A stretch of DNA of 64,000 nucleotides, from contig NZ_REGA01000001.1 of NCBI RefSeq assembly GCF_003841505.1, forward strand, positions 434,001 through 498,000, read 5' to 3'. This document shows, one piece after another, positions 33,082 to 42,982 of this stretch (position 1 is the stretch's first letter; every line of letters begins with the position of its first letter). The notes below the pieces were generated by a model. The model saw nothing but the letters and a program-made list of their open reading frames with translations, did no database searches and was not told where the DNA came from. The translations under genes were made by a program, and so were the position numbers. The DNA comes from Natrarchaeobius chitinivorans (GTDB lineage Archaea > Halobacteriota > Halobacteria > Halobacteriales > Natrialbaceae).

Positions 33082-33738
33082 ATGAACGAAATCGCCAGCG
33101 AATCGACGGTCCGACTGGTAGGGACGAACGACTCCGAGCGCCCGACCCAGGAGGCGCTTTCCGATCTGTTCGCGGGCGACGGCACGATCTACATCGTCAG
33201 CGGTTACTTCACCTACCAGGGCTACCTCTCGATACGGGACGACGTCGTCTCGTTTCTCGAACGATCGCGCGAGAACGAACTGGTGGCGGTCGTCGGTCCC
33301 GCCTCCGACCAGTTCTCGTCTCGGATCGCCTACGACCTCTGGTCGCTCGACGATTACAATCAGGTACACCTCTACAAGCAATCGCGGGGCCTCCACGCGA
33401 AGCTCTATCTCCGGGACGGTACGGAGCCGACGTGTATCATCGGCTCCGCCAACATCACGCAGGTCGCCTTCGAATACAACGTCGAACTCGGCCTCGAGAT
33501 GAGCCGGGAGACGAGCGACCACCCGGACCTGAAGCCGTTTCTCGAGTGGGCCGGCGACCTCGTCGCGTCGTCCGAGCCGCTTCGGCGACGGGACGTCTTC
33601 GGTCCGGTTCAGGTCGGGAGTTCGTTCGTCAACTGGTCGAACAAAGCCCGACTGCTGCCGGTGCGAAACGTCGCACTCAGAGTCGTTCCCGTACTCTTGG
33701 TTCTGTTCGTCCTCGCGGGGCTCTTTCGATTCGTCTGA
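33082..33738 (+). CDS. Phospholipase D-like protein with a membrane tail
   Basis: A 218-residue protein with a single HKD motif: His105 and Lys107 in LHAKLYL, then GSANIT from residue 121. Enzymes with one HKD usually work as dimers. A hydrophobic segment near 197-216 (ALRVVPVLLVLFVLAGLF) anchors the C-terminus in the membrane, which is uncommon for the small PLD-like nucleases. The substrate may be lipid or nucleic acid. It stands between the EEP gene on the same strand and convergent metY. Confidence 0.83.
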   Translation: MNEIASESTVRLVGTNDSERPTQEALSDLFAGDGTIYIVSGYFTYQGYLSIRDDVVSFLERSRENELVAVVGPASDQFSSRIAYDLWSLDDYNQVHLYKQSRGLHAKLYLRDGTEPTCIIGSANITQVAFEYNVELGLEMSRETSDHPDLKPFLEWAGDLVASSEPLRRRDVFGPVQVGSSFVNWSNKARLLPVRNVALRVVPVLLVLFVLAGLFRFV

Positions 33739-33833
33739 TCGACGTCTTCTCGACCGCGATCGACGATCGACTGTCCGCCACTCGAGTCATGGCAGACCGT
33801 ATCAGTGTCCCGAGTGCGGGATTGGAGACCCGA

Positions 33834-35120
33834 TCACGCTTTCGAGATGGCCTGATCGAGGTCGGCGATGATGTCGTCGACGTCCTCGATACCGACCGAG
33901 ATCCGGACGAGGTCGTCGCTCACGCCGCTTGCGAGTTTCTCCTCCTCGGTGAGTTGCTGGTGGGTGGTGCTCCCGGGGTGGATGATCAGCGACTTGGCGT
34001 CGCCGACGTTTGCCAGGAGGCTGAAGAGGTCGACCTCGTTGCAGACCGTCTCTGCGGCGTCGTAGCCGCCCTCGAGGCCGAACGTGATCATCCCGCCGTA
34101 GCCGCCCTCGAGGTACTCGCTGGCCTCGTCGTGGGTTTCGTGGCTCTCGAGTCCGGGGTAGTTGACCCACGAGACGTCCGAGTGGCCCTCGAGGTATTCG
34201 GCGACGGCCATCGCGTTCTCGCAGTGTTTCTCCATCCGCAGCGGCAGCGACTCGAGTTTCTGGAGGGTGACCCAGGCGTCGAACGGCGACTGCTGGTTGC
34301 CGAGGTCGCGCAGTCCGCGGGTGCGGGCGACGATCGAGAACGCGGCCTCACCGAAGGTCTCGTAGAAGTTGACGCCGTGGTACGCCGGGTTCGCCTCCGT
34401 GATCTCGGGATAGTCGCCCTCGTCCCACGGGAACGATCCGCCGTCGACGAGGACGCCGCCGACGGTCGAACCCGCGCCGTGGATCCACTTCGTCGTCGAG
34501 TTCCAGACCAGGTCCGCGCCGTGTTCGAGCGGTCGGCAGAGGTGCGGGGTCGCGAACGTGTTGTCGACGAAAAGCGGCACGTCGTGGTCGTGGGCGATGT
34601 CCGCGATCCGTTCGATGTCCGGCGTCACCAGCGCGGGATTGCCGATCGTCTCGAGGTGGACGAACGCAGTGTCGTCGTCGATCGCTTCGGCGTAGGCGTC
34701 GTAATCGAGCGTGTCGACGAACTTCGTCTCGATGCCGCGTTTCGAGACCGTGTGGGTGAGGTAGGTGTAGGTCCCGCCGTACAGCGACGACGAGGAGACG
34801 ATGTTGTCGCCGACGTCCGCGAGGATGAACGTCGCCAGATCGAACGCCGCCATCCCCGAAGACGTCGCGAGCGCGCCGACGCCGCCCTCGAGCGTCGCGA
34901 TGCGCTCTTCTAACATCGCGTTCGTCGGATTCATGATCCGCGAGTAGATGTTGCCGAACTCCTCGAGGCCGAATAAGGCGGCGGCGTGATCCGTGTCCTC
35001 GAACTCGTAGGACGTCGTCTGGTACAGCGGTGGCGCTCGGGCACCGGTCGTCGGATCGGCTTCCTGACCGGCGTGGATGCTGTTGGTGGCGAACTCGTGA
35101 TCGTCGCTATCGTCGCTCAT
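33834..35120 (-). CDS. metY: O-acetylhomoserine sulfhydrylase (MetY)
   Basis: PLP-dependent Cys/Met-metabolism enzyme of 428 residues. It makes homocysteine from O-acetylhomoserine and sulfide. The PLP lysine is in NSTTKWIHG, the aspartate in VDNTFATP, and the Tyr/Arg pair in [11 protein letters not shown]. The long insertion typical of the MetY branch ([21 protein letters not shown]) is present. The start is the ATG at 35120; the longer frame upstream is not supported. The enzyme acts alone and no other methionine gene is adjacent. Confidence 0.92.
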   Translation of the reverse strand: MSDDSDDHEFATNSIHAGQEADPTTGARAPPLYQTTSYEFEDTDHAAALFGLEEFGNIYSRIMNPTNAMLEERIATLEGGVGALATSSGMAAFDLATFILADVGDNIVSSSSLYGGTYTYLTHTVSKRGIETKFVDTLDYDAYAEAIDDDTAFVHLETIGNPALVTPDIERIADIAHDHDVPLFVDNTFATPHLCRPLEHGADLVWNSTTKWIHGAGSTVGGVLVDGGSFPWDEGDYPEITEANPAYHGVNFYETFGEAAFSIVARTRGLRDLGNQQSPFDAWVTLQKLESLPLRMEKHCENAMAVAEYLEGHSDVSWVNYPGLESHETHDEASEYLEGGYGGMITFGLEGGYDAAETVCNEVDLFSLLANVGDAKSLIIHPGSTTHQQLTEEEKLASGVSDDLVRISVGIEDVDDIIADLDQAISKA

Positions 35121-35176
35121 ACCCGTTTCAACTCGTCTGGAGGGGTAAAACGTTATCGTGACGGCGCGAGCGGAGA

Positions 35177-36874
35177 TCAGCGCTCGGTTCCACGGTGGCT
35201 GGCGACCGGTCCGTCCGCGCCGTCCCGTCCGGGGCAAGCGGTGACGAACGCGAACCGGGCTCCGCCGTCGTCGCCCGTTTCGACCGAGATCGACCAGTCG
35301 TGTGCGTCGACGACGGTTTCGACGATCGAAAGGCCCAGCCCGGTGCCGTCTCCGCCGGTGTACCCCTCCCGAAAAATCCGTTTGCGCTGTTCGGGTGGAA
35401 TTCCGGGACCGTCGTCCTCGACGGCGAACCCGTCGTCAGTTCCGACGACGGAGACCGTCACCCGCCTCCCGCCGTGTTCGACGGCGTTTCGAAACAGGTT
35501 CTCGAACGCCTGCTGGAGCCGACCGGGATCGCCCTGCACGGTCCCGGGGTCGCGTATCTCGAGCGTGGCGTTCGCCGTATCCACGGCGTTCCAGGCGTGA
35601 CTGGCCGTCTCCTCGAGATCGACCGACTCCCGTCCTTCGAGTTCGTTCCCCTGTCGCGCCAGGGTCAGGAGGTCGTCGATCATCGTCTCCATGCGATCTG
35701 CGGCGACGGAAACGTCCTCGATGTGCTCGACGTTGCCCGTCTCCGCGATGAGGTCGGCGTAGCCGGAGAGGACGTTGATGGGGTTCCGGAGGTCGTGGCT
35801 GACGACCGAGACGAACCGCTCGAGGCGGTCGTTCTGTCTGGCGAGTTCGCGACGACGCTGCTCTCGGTCGAGCGTGTAGCCGACGAGTTCGGCGAACGTC
35901 TGTATCTGCTGGCGGAGGGACCGGGGCCACGGCCGTCTGATCTCCTGTTCGATGGCGAGAATACCGACCAGTTCCCAGTCGACGACGATCGGTACCGCGA
36001 GAAAGGACTCGAGGTTCCGATCCCGAAGGTACGGATGCGACGTGGAGACTGCTTCGCCGTCTCTCTCGTGGCGACCCGGCGATGGGACGAGATCACCGAC
36101 GAAGTCGTCGGGGATGTCGAGGTTCAGGTCGTCGTCGGTCGTCGCGGGCACCGCACAGGGACCGAACGACTTCGAGATCGTTTCGAAGCCGGGAAACGAC
36201 GACGGCGGAACGGATTCGATTCGGTCGGTTCGAGCCGCCTCGCGCGTCCAGTTGTGGGTCGGCTCGAGGCGATCACCGTCGTACTCGAACACGAGACATC
36301 GATCCGCGTCGAGTTGCCGGCCGACCAGCTGGAGGCCCCACTCGATTTCGATGTCGGTTTCGTCGGGCGCAGCTCCCATCAACGATCGCGAAATATCGAG
36401 AACGGTCTCCCTGATGTCCGATATCGACCGGTGATAGTACTCGTCTATCCGCGCGCGGAGCCGTTCGACGTCCGTCTCGGTAAGCGAATCGGCGTCGGTG
36501 ACGGCGACGATCTCTGCGATTTCGACGTCGAGCAGGGATCGGAGAACGACCGGTTCGAACGAGGAGTCGACGCAGAGGACCGGGAGCTCAGGACGACGGT
36601 TGCGGACGTACTCGAGTAACTCGACCGTTCTCTCGGCGTCCAGATCGGATGCGGTGACGAGACAATCGACGCCGTCGTCGATCGCATCGCGGACGCCCGC
36701 AGGTGAGTTTGCGGTCCCAACGCAGTACGTCGGCTCGAGTTCGTCGGCGATCCGGTCACGGCTGCTCTCGCTGGCCCCGACGGAGAGAACGCGAAACGAA
36801 CGCCGGGACGTACCGGACTCGTCGAAGTCGCGATCGGACTCGGCTGACTTCGGATGCTGAGGTTCTCGGCTCAT
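35177..36874 (-). CDS. GAF-domain sensor histidine kinase
   Basis: A cytoplasmic histidine kinase of 565 residues. The N-terminal part (about 20-140) looks like a receiver domain without a clear phosphorylation site. A GAF domain follows (about 145-330), then HisKA with His360 in VSHDLRNPINVLSG. The HATPase domain has NLFRNAVEHGG, DDGPGIPPEQR and GTGLGLSIVE. No transmembrane segment is seen. A second kinase gene follows upstream on the same strand, with a small membrane-protein gene between. The response regulator is not adjacent. Confidence 0.9.
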   Translation of the reverse strand: MSREPQHPKSAESDRDFDESGTSRRSFRVLSVGASESSRDRIADELEPTYCVGTANSPAGVRDAIDDGVDCLVTASDLDAERTVELLEYVRNRRPELPVLCVDSSFEPVVLRSLLDVEIAEIVAVTDADSLTETDVERLRARIDEYYHRSISDIRETVLDISRSLMGAAPDETDIEIEWGLQLVGRQLDADRCLVFEYDGDRLEPTHNWTREAARTDRIESVPPSSFPGFETISKSFGPCAVPATTDDDLNLDIPDDFVGDLVPSPGRHERDGEAVSTSHPYLRDRNLESFLAVPIVVDWELVGILAIEQEIRRPWPRSLRQQIQTFAELVGYTLDREQRRRELARQNDRLERFVSVVSHDLRNPINVLSGYADLIAETGNVEHIEDVSVAADRMETMIDDLLTLARQGNELEGRESVDLEETASHAWNAVDTANATLEIRDPGTVQGDPGRLQQAFENLFRNAVEHGGRRVTVSVVGTDDGFAVEDDGPGIPPEQRKRIFREGYTGGDGTGLGLSIVETVVDAHDWSISVETGDDGGARFAFVTACPGRDGADGPVASHRGTER

Positions 36875-37137
36875 CTTGACTCTCCGTGGTACCGGGAGAT
36901 GGCCTCGCGAAATCGGACGCATTCGGTCCGGAGATCACGCCAGCCGACCGTCGCCGACTGCTCGGTCGCAGTCGATCGATCCGAACCGGTGGTACCGATC
37001 CACGACTCGCGACGGCGCGCCGATCGATCTACTCGACAGTACGACTACTGTGTCACCGGACGACGACTTTCGCGTGCCGAATCGAACGGATCGAGCGATA
37101 GTAAGAAGCGTTGACTGATTTACGATAAAGATAACGG

Positions 37138-37305
37138 CTATATCGCCAGGCCAGCGAACCCGAAGATAGCCGCGAACGGATCTCGAAGTACTACTAGTGC
37201 GACTCCGGCGAGGACGACGACGATCGTCCAGACGATCATGATGTACATGGTCCGACGGACGAACTCCTCGTCGTCGTCCGCCATCAGTGAACCTTCGTTG
37301 CTCAT
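37138..37305 (-). CDS. Small membrane protein
   Basis: A 55-residue protein: an acidic N-terminus (MADDDEEFVRRTMY) followed by two hydrophobic segments at about 20-40 and 45-55. No family recognised. The start at MSNEGS is preferred to the longer frame. It lies between the two histidine kinase genes on the same strand and may be a membrane partner, but this is inferred from position only. Confidence 0.7.
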   Translation of the reverse strand: MSNEGSLMADDDEEFVRRTMYIMIVWTIVVVLAGVALVVLRDPFAAIFGFAGLAI

Positions 37306-37410
37306 ACCGACGTGTTCCGATCCCGTGAACATAATAGTAGCGTCCGCAGTCGAGCGCCGCTTACGAACTTCCCCTCCCGTCAGTCGTAACGCTTCACGAA
37401 CGTCCTACGG

Positions 37411-37430
37411 TGGGTTGTGACGGTCCGTAT
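37411..37430. repeat. Fragment of palindromic element A at a kinase stop
   Basis: CGGTCCGTATCAG at 37421-37433 resembles the right end of family A. The TCA at 37430-37432 is the stop of the 7TM kinase read on the minus strand. Short inverted sequence CTACGG (37405-37410) faces it. It is either a remnant or a coincidence; the placement matches other copies. Confidence 0.35.
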
Positions 37431-39202
37431 CAGCCGAAATACGAAGCGCCGCCGGTCTCACTCCGATTACGGGGTGGCGACCTCCTCCGATCGTCGTCAG
37501 CCTCCCCTGCCGTTGGGCCGATCGGTTCGGCGACGGTGGGGAGACGGACGGTGACAGTCGTCCCGTCGTCGGTGTCGAAGGCCATCGTTCCCCCGAGGCT
37601 TCGAACACACCAGGTGGCAAGCCACAGTCCGAGTCCGCTCCCGTGCTCGAGCGCCGTCTCCTCGCCGCGTTCGATGACCGCCAGTTCGTGTCCTGGAATA
37701 CCCGGGCCGTCGTCTTCGACGGAGAACACGGCGAGTCGGTCGTCTTCGATCCCCTCGAACTCGACGGAGACCGTCGCGGACTCGCAGTCGGCGTGTTCGA
37801 TTCCGTTCTCCACCAGGTTTTCGAACAACTGGACGAACAGTCCTCGCCGCGTCCACAGGAGGAGGTCCTCGGGGACGGCTACCTCGACGCGGCCGTCCGT
37901 CGACGCTTCGACGTCCGCTGCAATTTCCGCGAAGACGTCGAACACGGCGACTGTCGTGTCCGATTCGTCGACCTCCTCGAGCGCCCGTTCGAACGACCAG
38001 GCCTTCTCGGCCATGGCGATCACGCTCGTAATATCGGCTCGAGCACGAGCGAGAACTTCCCTAAGTTCCTCCTCGTCGGCCCGCTCAGCCGCGATATCCA
38101 CGTATCCCTCGACGACGTTGAGGTCGTTTCGGAAGTTGTGTCGGAGGATCCGGTTGAGGATCTCGAGGCGCTGCTCGCGCTGGCGCTGGTCGGTGATATC
38201 CTGGAGCAACACGGTGTATCCGACGAGAGTATCGGAGGAATCGCGGAGTTTCGACGTCGAAACGGCCAGTTCCCTGAACTCGCCGGCTCCGTCGTCGGTG
38301 ACGATCCGGTCGCCACCGGTCAGTTCGACGTCCAGATCGATCGTCGATTCGAGCCGGTCACCCAAAACCGACGGGGCAGCGACGTCGAACTCGCGTTCAG
38401 CAGCCAGGTTCAGGTCGACGATACGACAGTTCGTGTCGACCACGACGAACGGGATCTCGAGTTCTTCGATCGCGGATTTCTCGGCCGTTCGACGGGTGGC
38501 CGGACTGTACGTGAACATGTTTCCGCCGACGAACGCGTACGCGTCCAGCAGGACGTGCGGGAGAAACGCGATGGGGACCAGACTGAGCTGCGTGACGGGG
38601 CCCAGTTCGAACAGCCACACGAGGAGGGCGACCCCCGGCGGGAGCGTACTGAGAACGACCGCGAGTGCCTCCGATCGATACAGCGGCCCGTAGCTGACGA
38701 CCGTATCGAACAGCAAGAACGTTCCCCAGACGGCATAGAGCATTCCGACGACGATCGCAACGTACGCCCACGTTTCGAACTCGTAGGAGGTCGTCGCAAC
38801 CTCGAAGACCGGATCGATCGCGAACCCGCTCCAGACGAGTTCGTGTGCCGGATTGGTCACGACGAGCAGCGTCGTCACCGCGGGAACTGCGGTCAGTACG
38901 CCGAACCAGACCGTGTGGACGGCGTTCCTGCGACCGGTGTACTCGAGGCTGAACGCCAGAAACGTCAGTCCGATCCACGCCATCGCGATCCAGGTCACCA
39001 CTTCGAACGCCCAGCGCACCGCGGGATCGAAGACGAGCAACGAAAGTCCGTACGAGAAACACCACGTCGCCTGCGCGAAAAGCGTCAGCAAGAACCAGTC
39101 GGCACTCGGCTTCCCACGGTATCTCCAGAGATATCCCAGGAGCACCACCGTTCCGATTCCCGAAAGCACCGAGCCGATCACGGGCCACGGGTACGGAAGC
39201 AT
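37430..39202 (-). CDS. 7TM-PAS sensor histidine kinase
   Basis: A membrane histidine kinase of 590 residues. Residues 1-220 form the seven-helix N-terminal sensor domain of haloarchaeal kinases (IGSVLSGIGTVVLLGYLWRY onwards). A PAS domain lies at about 235-340 (IPFVVVDTNCRIVDLNLAAE). HisKA follows, with His355 in ILRHNFRNDLNVVEGY, and an HATPase domain with NLVENGIEHA, DDGPGIPG and GSGLGLWL. The ATG at 39202 is the first that gives a hydrophobic sensor; the longer frame is unlikely. It shares a strand with the GAF kinase. Confidence 0.9.
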   Translation of the reverse strand: MLPYPWPVIGSVLSGIGTVVLLGYLWRYRGKPSADWFLLTLFAQATWCFSYGLSLLVFDPAVRWAFEVVTWIAMAWIGLTFLAFSLEYTGRRNAVHTVWFGVLTAVPAVTTLLVVTNPAHELVWSGFAIDPVFEVATTSYEFETWAYVAIVVGMLYAVWGTFLLFDTVVSYGPLYRSEALAVVLSTLPPGVALLVWLFELGPVTQLSLVPIAFLPHVLLDAYAFVGGNMFTYSPATRRTAEKSAIEELEIPFVVVDTNCRIVDLNLAAEREFDVAAPSVLGDRLESTIDLDVELTGGDRIVTDDGAGEFRELAVSTSKLRDSSDTLVGYTVLLQDITDQRQREQRLEILNRILRHNFRNDLNVVEGYVDIAAERADEEELREVLARARADITSVIAMAEKAWSFERALEEVDESDTTVAVFDVFAEIAADVEASTDGRVEVAVPEDLLLWTRRGLFVQLFENLVENGIEHADCESATVSVEFEGIEDDRLAVFSVEDDGPGIPGHELAVIERGEETALEHGSGLGLWLATWCVRSLGGTMAFDTDDGTTVTVRLPTVAEPIGPTAGEADDDRRRSPPRNRSETGGASYFG

Positions 39203-39366
39203 ACTAGTCGGATCTCTGAGCACACACTCTTTGGTGTTGTGGCCACCGGTACCACATGACTCGAATAACGTGCTCGAGCGAGACGAGACCGCTCGAGCGA
39301 CACTGGTTCTGACCGACACCGGCTCGATCGGCGACCGGGCCCGGGCAGGATCGCTTCGGCGGGAGG

Positions 39367-39449
39367 TATACTACCGGCTGCAAGTCATTCAAGATTCTCG
39401 CCGATCCGGTGTGGCGAGAGTCTTGACACAGTTAGAGCCGGCAGTATTA
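39367..39449. repeat. Palindromic element family C, copy C3 (diverged)
   Basis: An 83-base nested palindrome. The outer arms are TATACTACCGGCT and AGCCGGCAGTATTA, and the inner perfect stem is AAGATTCTCGCC / GGCGAGAGTCTT with one mismatch. CTGCAAGTC links it to C2. Its right end holds TTA, the gpmI stop read on the minus strand. Confidence 0.7.
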
Positions 39450-41021
39450 CTCGAGGAGGGGGTCGCCGGTCATCTCCGGCGGGCGGTCGACGCCGATCAA
39501 CTCGAGCAGCGTCGGCGCGACGTCGGCGAGCGTCCCGCCGTCGCGGACGGACCGGCCACCGCCGGTCACGTCGCAGCCGGCGGTACCGTCGCCTCGAGGC
39601 TCCGCTATCCCCTCCCGGGTACCCGGCGCGAGGTAGACGATGGGGACGTCGTTGTACGTATGTGCAGTGTGGGGCTCGTCTTCAGTTCCCATCTCGTCGG
39701 CGTTACCGTGATCGGCGGTTATCAGGACGTGCGCGCCGGCGTCCTCGAGTGTCTCGACCAGCCGACCGAGCTGTTCGTCGACGGCCTCGACGGCTTCGAT
39801 GGCCGCCTCGTAGTCGCCGGTGTGTCCGACCATGTCGGGATTGGCGTAGTTGAGCACGAGGACGTCGGGATCGTCCGAGCGAATTACGTCGATCGCCGCG
39901 TCGGTCACCTCGGGCGCGCTCATCTCGGGTTGCAGGTCGTACGTCGGCACGTCAGGACTCTCGACGATCTTCCGAATCTCGCCGTCGAACTCGACCTCCC
40001 GGCCGCCATTTAAAAAGTAGGTGACGTGGGCGTACTTCTCGGATTCGGCGATCCGAAGCTGGGTCTTGCCCGCCTCCGAGAGCACCTCTCCGAGGACGTT
40101 CTCGGGTTGGTTGGGCGGGTAAGCGATCGGGAGGTCGAACGTCTCGTCGTACTGGGTCATCATCACGACCTCGACCGCCGGTGGGTTCGTCTCGACGCGG
40201 TCGGCCCAGTCGTCCGAACGGATGTCCGCGAGCATCCGGGTCAGCTGCCGGGCCCTGTCCGAACGAAAGTTGAACCAGACGACCGCGTCGCCGTCCTCGA
40301 GTGCGGGCGCGCCCTCGATCGCCGTCGGCGCGACGAACTCGTCAGTCACCTCGCGTTCGTAGGACTGCTCGACCGCCTCGAGTGCCGACGCCGCCGCGAA
40401 CTCGGCCTCGCGGTCGACGATGGCGTCGTAGGCTCGCTTCGTTCGGTCCCAGTTCTGGTCACGATCCATCGCGTAGTACCGCCCCGAGACGGTGGCGACG
40501 TCTCCCGTTCCGTTCTCGGCGACGACGTCCTCGAGCGTCTCGAGGTACTCCCGTCCCCCGGTCGGCGAGGTGTCCCGGCCGTCGGTGATCGCGTGGGTGA
40601 CGGCCTCGACGTCGCGGTCTGCTGCCAGTTCGATCAGCGCGTGGAGGTGTTCGTGATCGGAGTGAACGCCACCGTCGCTGACCAGACCGACGAAGTGGAC
40701 CCGACCGTCGTTGTCGCGGGCGGTGTCGAACGCCGCGTTGATTGCGTCGTTCTCCCGAAACGAGCCGTCTGCGATCGAATCCGAGATCCGAGTGTACTCC
40801 TGGTAGACGACTCGCCCGGCCCCGATGTTCAGGTGTCCGACCTCGCTGTTTCCCATCTGTCCGTCCGGAAGGCCGACGCGACGGCCGGCGACCTCGAGGC
40901 GGCCGGCCGCGCCGGATTCGGCGAGGCGATCGAAATTCGGCGTCTCGGCCGCCGCGACCGCGTCCCGCTCGCTATCGTCTCCGAGTCCCCAGCCGTCGAG
41001 GACGACCAGCGCTGCGTTCAT
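39447..41021 (-). CDS. gpmI: 2,3-bisphosphoglycerate-independent phosphoglycerate mutase
   Basis: Interconverts 3- and 2-phosphoglycerate in glycolysis and gluconeogenesis. The 524-residue length matches the bacterial-type GpmI rather than the short archaeal ApgM. Features are the N-terminal LDGWG metal site, the catalytic serine in DGQMGNSEVGH near residue 59, FVGLVSDGGVHSDHEHL, ITDGRDTSP, a phosphatase-type C-terminal half with NYANPDMVGHTGD and ITADHGN, and an early AAAETPN. It stands alone. The stop is inside palindromic element C3. Confidence 0.95.
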   Translation of the reverse strand: MNAALVVLDGWGLGDDSERDAVAAAETPNFDRLAESGAAGRLEVAGRRVGLPDGQMGNSEVGHLNIGAGRVVYQEYTRISDSIADGSFRENDAINAAFDTARDNDGRVHFVGLVSDGGVHSDHEHLHALIELAADRDVEAVTHAITDGRDTSPTGGREYLETLEDVVAENGTGDVATVSGRYYAMDRDQNWDRTKRAYDAIVDREAEFAAASALEAVEQSYEREVTDEFVAPTAIEGAPALEDGDAVVWFNFRSDRARQLTRMLADIRSDDWADRVETNPPAVEVVMMTQYDETFDLPIAYPPNQPENVLGEVLSEAGKTQLRIAESEKYAHVTYFLNGGREVEFDGEIRKIVESPDVPTYDLQPEMSAPEVTDAAIDVIRSDDPDVLVLNYANPDMVGHTGDYEAAIEAVEAVDEQLGRLVETLEDAGAHVLITADHGNADEMGTEDEPHTAHTYNDVPIVYLAPGTREGIAEPRGDGTAGCDVTGGGRSVRDGGTLADVAPTLLELIGVDRPPEMTGDPLLE

Positions 41022-41231
41022 ACCCGAGGGATACCCAGCCTCGCCTAATTACCTATCGTTGTCTTCTGCATGCAACGCGTTCGAGTCGCCCCCTCGCTTC
41101 GGAACCGGAGTGTGTTGAGCCCAACGTGTCGATACAAAAGACATATTATCCTTCGATGGTGACTCGGGAGAAACGCCAGCTCTCCACGAGCCCCACCCCA
41201 GGCCAGTCGCGACCTTCCCCGCCCTCCACCG

Positions 41232-42926
41232 ATGACCCCCTCACTACCGACAGCCGTCCAGTCGAGACGCCTGCGAGACACCCTCGAGCGACGCGTCGGT
41301 ATCGACCAACGCGCGCTCGCGACGTTTCGAATTACGCTCGGAGTCGTCCTCCTGTTCGACGTCGTCCACCGATCCCGAAATCTGGTCGCGTTCTACACCG
41401 ACGACGGCGTCCTTCCGCGGGCTGTTCACCTCGAGGGGGCGGGGTGGGACGGCGTCTACTCGCTACACTCGTTGTCGGGCGAACCGTGGTTTCAGGCGTT
41501 TTTGTTCGGCCTGTCTGCGATACTCGCGGTCGCGCTGATCGCGGGCTACCGTCCCCGACTCGCGGCGGCCCTCTCGCTTATTCTGCTCGTCTCGGTCCAC
41601 CTGCGAAACCCACACGTCCTGAACGGTGCCGACAGGCTGTTTCGAGAACTGCTGTTTCTCTCGATCTTCCTCCCGATCGGCTCCCGGTGGGCGATCGGCG
41701 CGGGTGGAGCGGACGCGAGCGATGACGACCCGACGAACGGCTCGAGCGACGACGAACCGGCGAACAGCTCGAGCGTCGACACAGTGGACGCGGGTGACGA
41801 CGACACAGCCGGTGCGAGCGACGACGAACGAACGAACCCGAACGATGACGACCGGACGAACGCGAACGACGATCCGGTCGAAAGCCGAACAACGACCCCG
41901 GTGACGGCAGCCGTGCTGGTTTACGTCGTCACCGTCCTCTTCAACAACGCAGTGCACAAGTTCGCGGGGGAGACGTGGGTCGGCGGCGACGCGTTACGGT
42001 ACGCGCTCGGACAGGACCACCTGACGATCCTGCTCGGCACCCACCTCGCGAACCAGCCGGTTCTCCTCGAGGTCGGCACGTACGTCTGGTTCGGACTGCT
42101 CGCCGGATCGCCGCTGCTGTTCGCGTTCGGCGACCGACTCCGAATCGGCTACGTGAGCGTCTTTCTGGCGGCGGTCGGCGGAATGGCGCTGAGTATGGCC
42201 GTCGGTCTCTTCCCGCCGCTTCTGGCCGCGTCGATGATCCTCTTTCTCCCGCCGCGAACGTGGACCCGCCTCGAGTCGGTGGGAACGTGGACCCGTCTCG
42301 AGTCGGCGCGAACGTGGACCCGGTTCGAGTTCGCGGGGTCGGCGTCCCGCGAGAGACTCTCGAGCGGGGCGGGTCGACTTTCGAAGGGAGCGAAGGAGAC
42401 GTCGACGGCGAAACCGGAAGGGAAAGGCTCGAGTCGCCGCGTGCGTCGACGCCTTCGGTCGGCCGGTCGCTGGCTCGTCCTCGTCGTCGTCGTGGTGTGG
42501 TGTGTCGGCCTCTTCGGATCCACACCCGCCCTCGAACTGGCAGACGGGGTGAATCCTGAAGAACACCAGTGGGGGATGTTCGCTCCCGATCCGAGCGCGA
42601 GCTACGGCTGGTACACGGTCGCGGCCGACCTCGAGGAGGACGAGGCGGTCGACGTCCTCGCCGGATCGGAACTGCGGGCGGATCCTCCGCCCGACGCCGC
42701 CGAGACGATCCCCGACTTTCGCTGGCGACGGTACATGAACACGCTCGCGGAGAGCGACGCCCGTGACGATCGGTTCGCCGAATACGCCTGCGAACGCGTA
42801 GCGACCCAACACGACGCGACCGTTGAGAGCGTAAACGTGACCTACACGCACCAGCCGGTCGAACTCGAGGGGGAGACGCCGGAACCGACGACGCGGGTCG
42901 TCGTCGAAAACCGCTCGTGTTCGTGA
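41232..42926 (+). CDS. HTTM-domain membrane protein (vitamin K carboxylase-like)
   Basis: A 564-residue polytopic protein with the HTTM domain shared with vitamin K-dependent gamma-carboxylase. It begins with LATFRITLGVVLLFDVVHR and an FYTDDGVLPR segment; several helices follow, including the motif VLFNNAVHKFAGETWV. Two insertions are unusual: an acidic Thr/Asn/Asp-rich tract at about 162-215 in a loop, and three units of a nine-residue repeat (RTWTRLES) at about 341-368 encoded by 27-base tandem DNA. Function unknown in archaea. It is followed closely by nurA. Confidence 0.85.
   Translation: MTPSLPTAVQSRRLRDTLERRVGIDQRALATFRITLGVVLLFDVVHRSRNLVAFYTDDGVLPRAVHLEGAGWDGVYSLHSLSGEPWFQAFLFGLSAILAVALIAGYRPRLAAALSLILLVSVHLRNPHVLNGADRLFRELLFLSIFLPIGSRWAIGAGGADASDDDPTNGSSDDEPANSSSVDTVDAGDDDTAGASDDERTNPNDDDRTNANDDPVESRTTTPVTAAVLVYVVTVLFNNAVHKFAGETWVGGDALRYALGQDHLTILLGTHLANQPVLLEVGTYVWFGLLAGSPLLFAFGDRLRIGYVSVFLAAVGGMALSMAVGLFPPLLAASMILFLPPRTWTRLESVGTWTRLESARTWTRFEFAGSASRERLSSGAGRLSKGAKETSTAKPEGKGSSRRVRRRLRSAGRWLVLVVVVVWCVGLFGSTPALELADGVNPEEHQWGMFAPDPSASYGWYTVAADLEEDEAVDVLAGSELRADPPPDAAETIPDFRWRRYMNTLAESDARDDRFAEYACERVATQHDATVESVNVTYTHQPVELEGETPEPTTRVVVENRSCS
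42254..42334. repeat. 27-bp tandem repeat within the HTTM gene
   Basis: Three in-frame units start at 42254, 42281 and 42308; they share GAACGTGGACCCG and CTCGAGTCGG. They encode nine residues each, so the array adds repeats of TWTRLESxR to the protein without a frame change. Confidence 0.85.
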
Positions 42927-42982
42927 CTCGCCCGCCGCGGAATGGCGCTGGATTTTTGCGGGTGCGCCGGGAGCGATGGGGC

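Noticed and set aside
33432-34913. 493-codon plus-strand frame opposite metY
   Set aside because: Shadow of metY, which shows a complete PLP-enzyme pattern.
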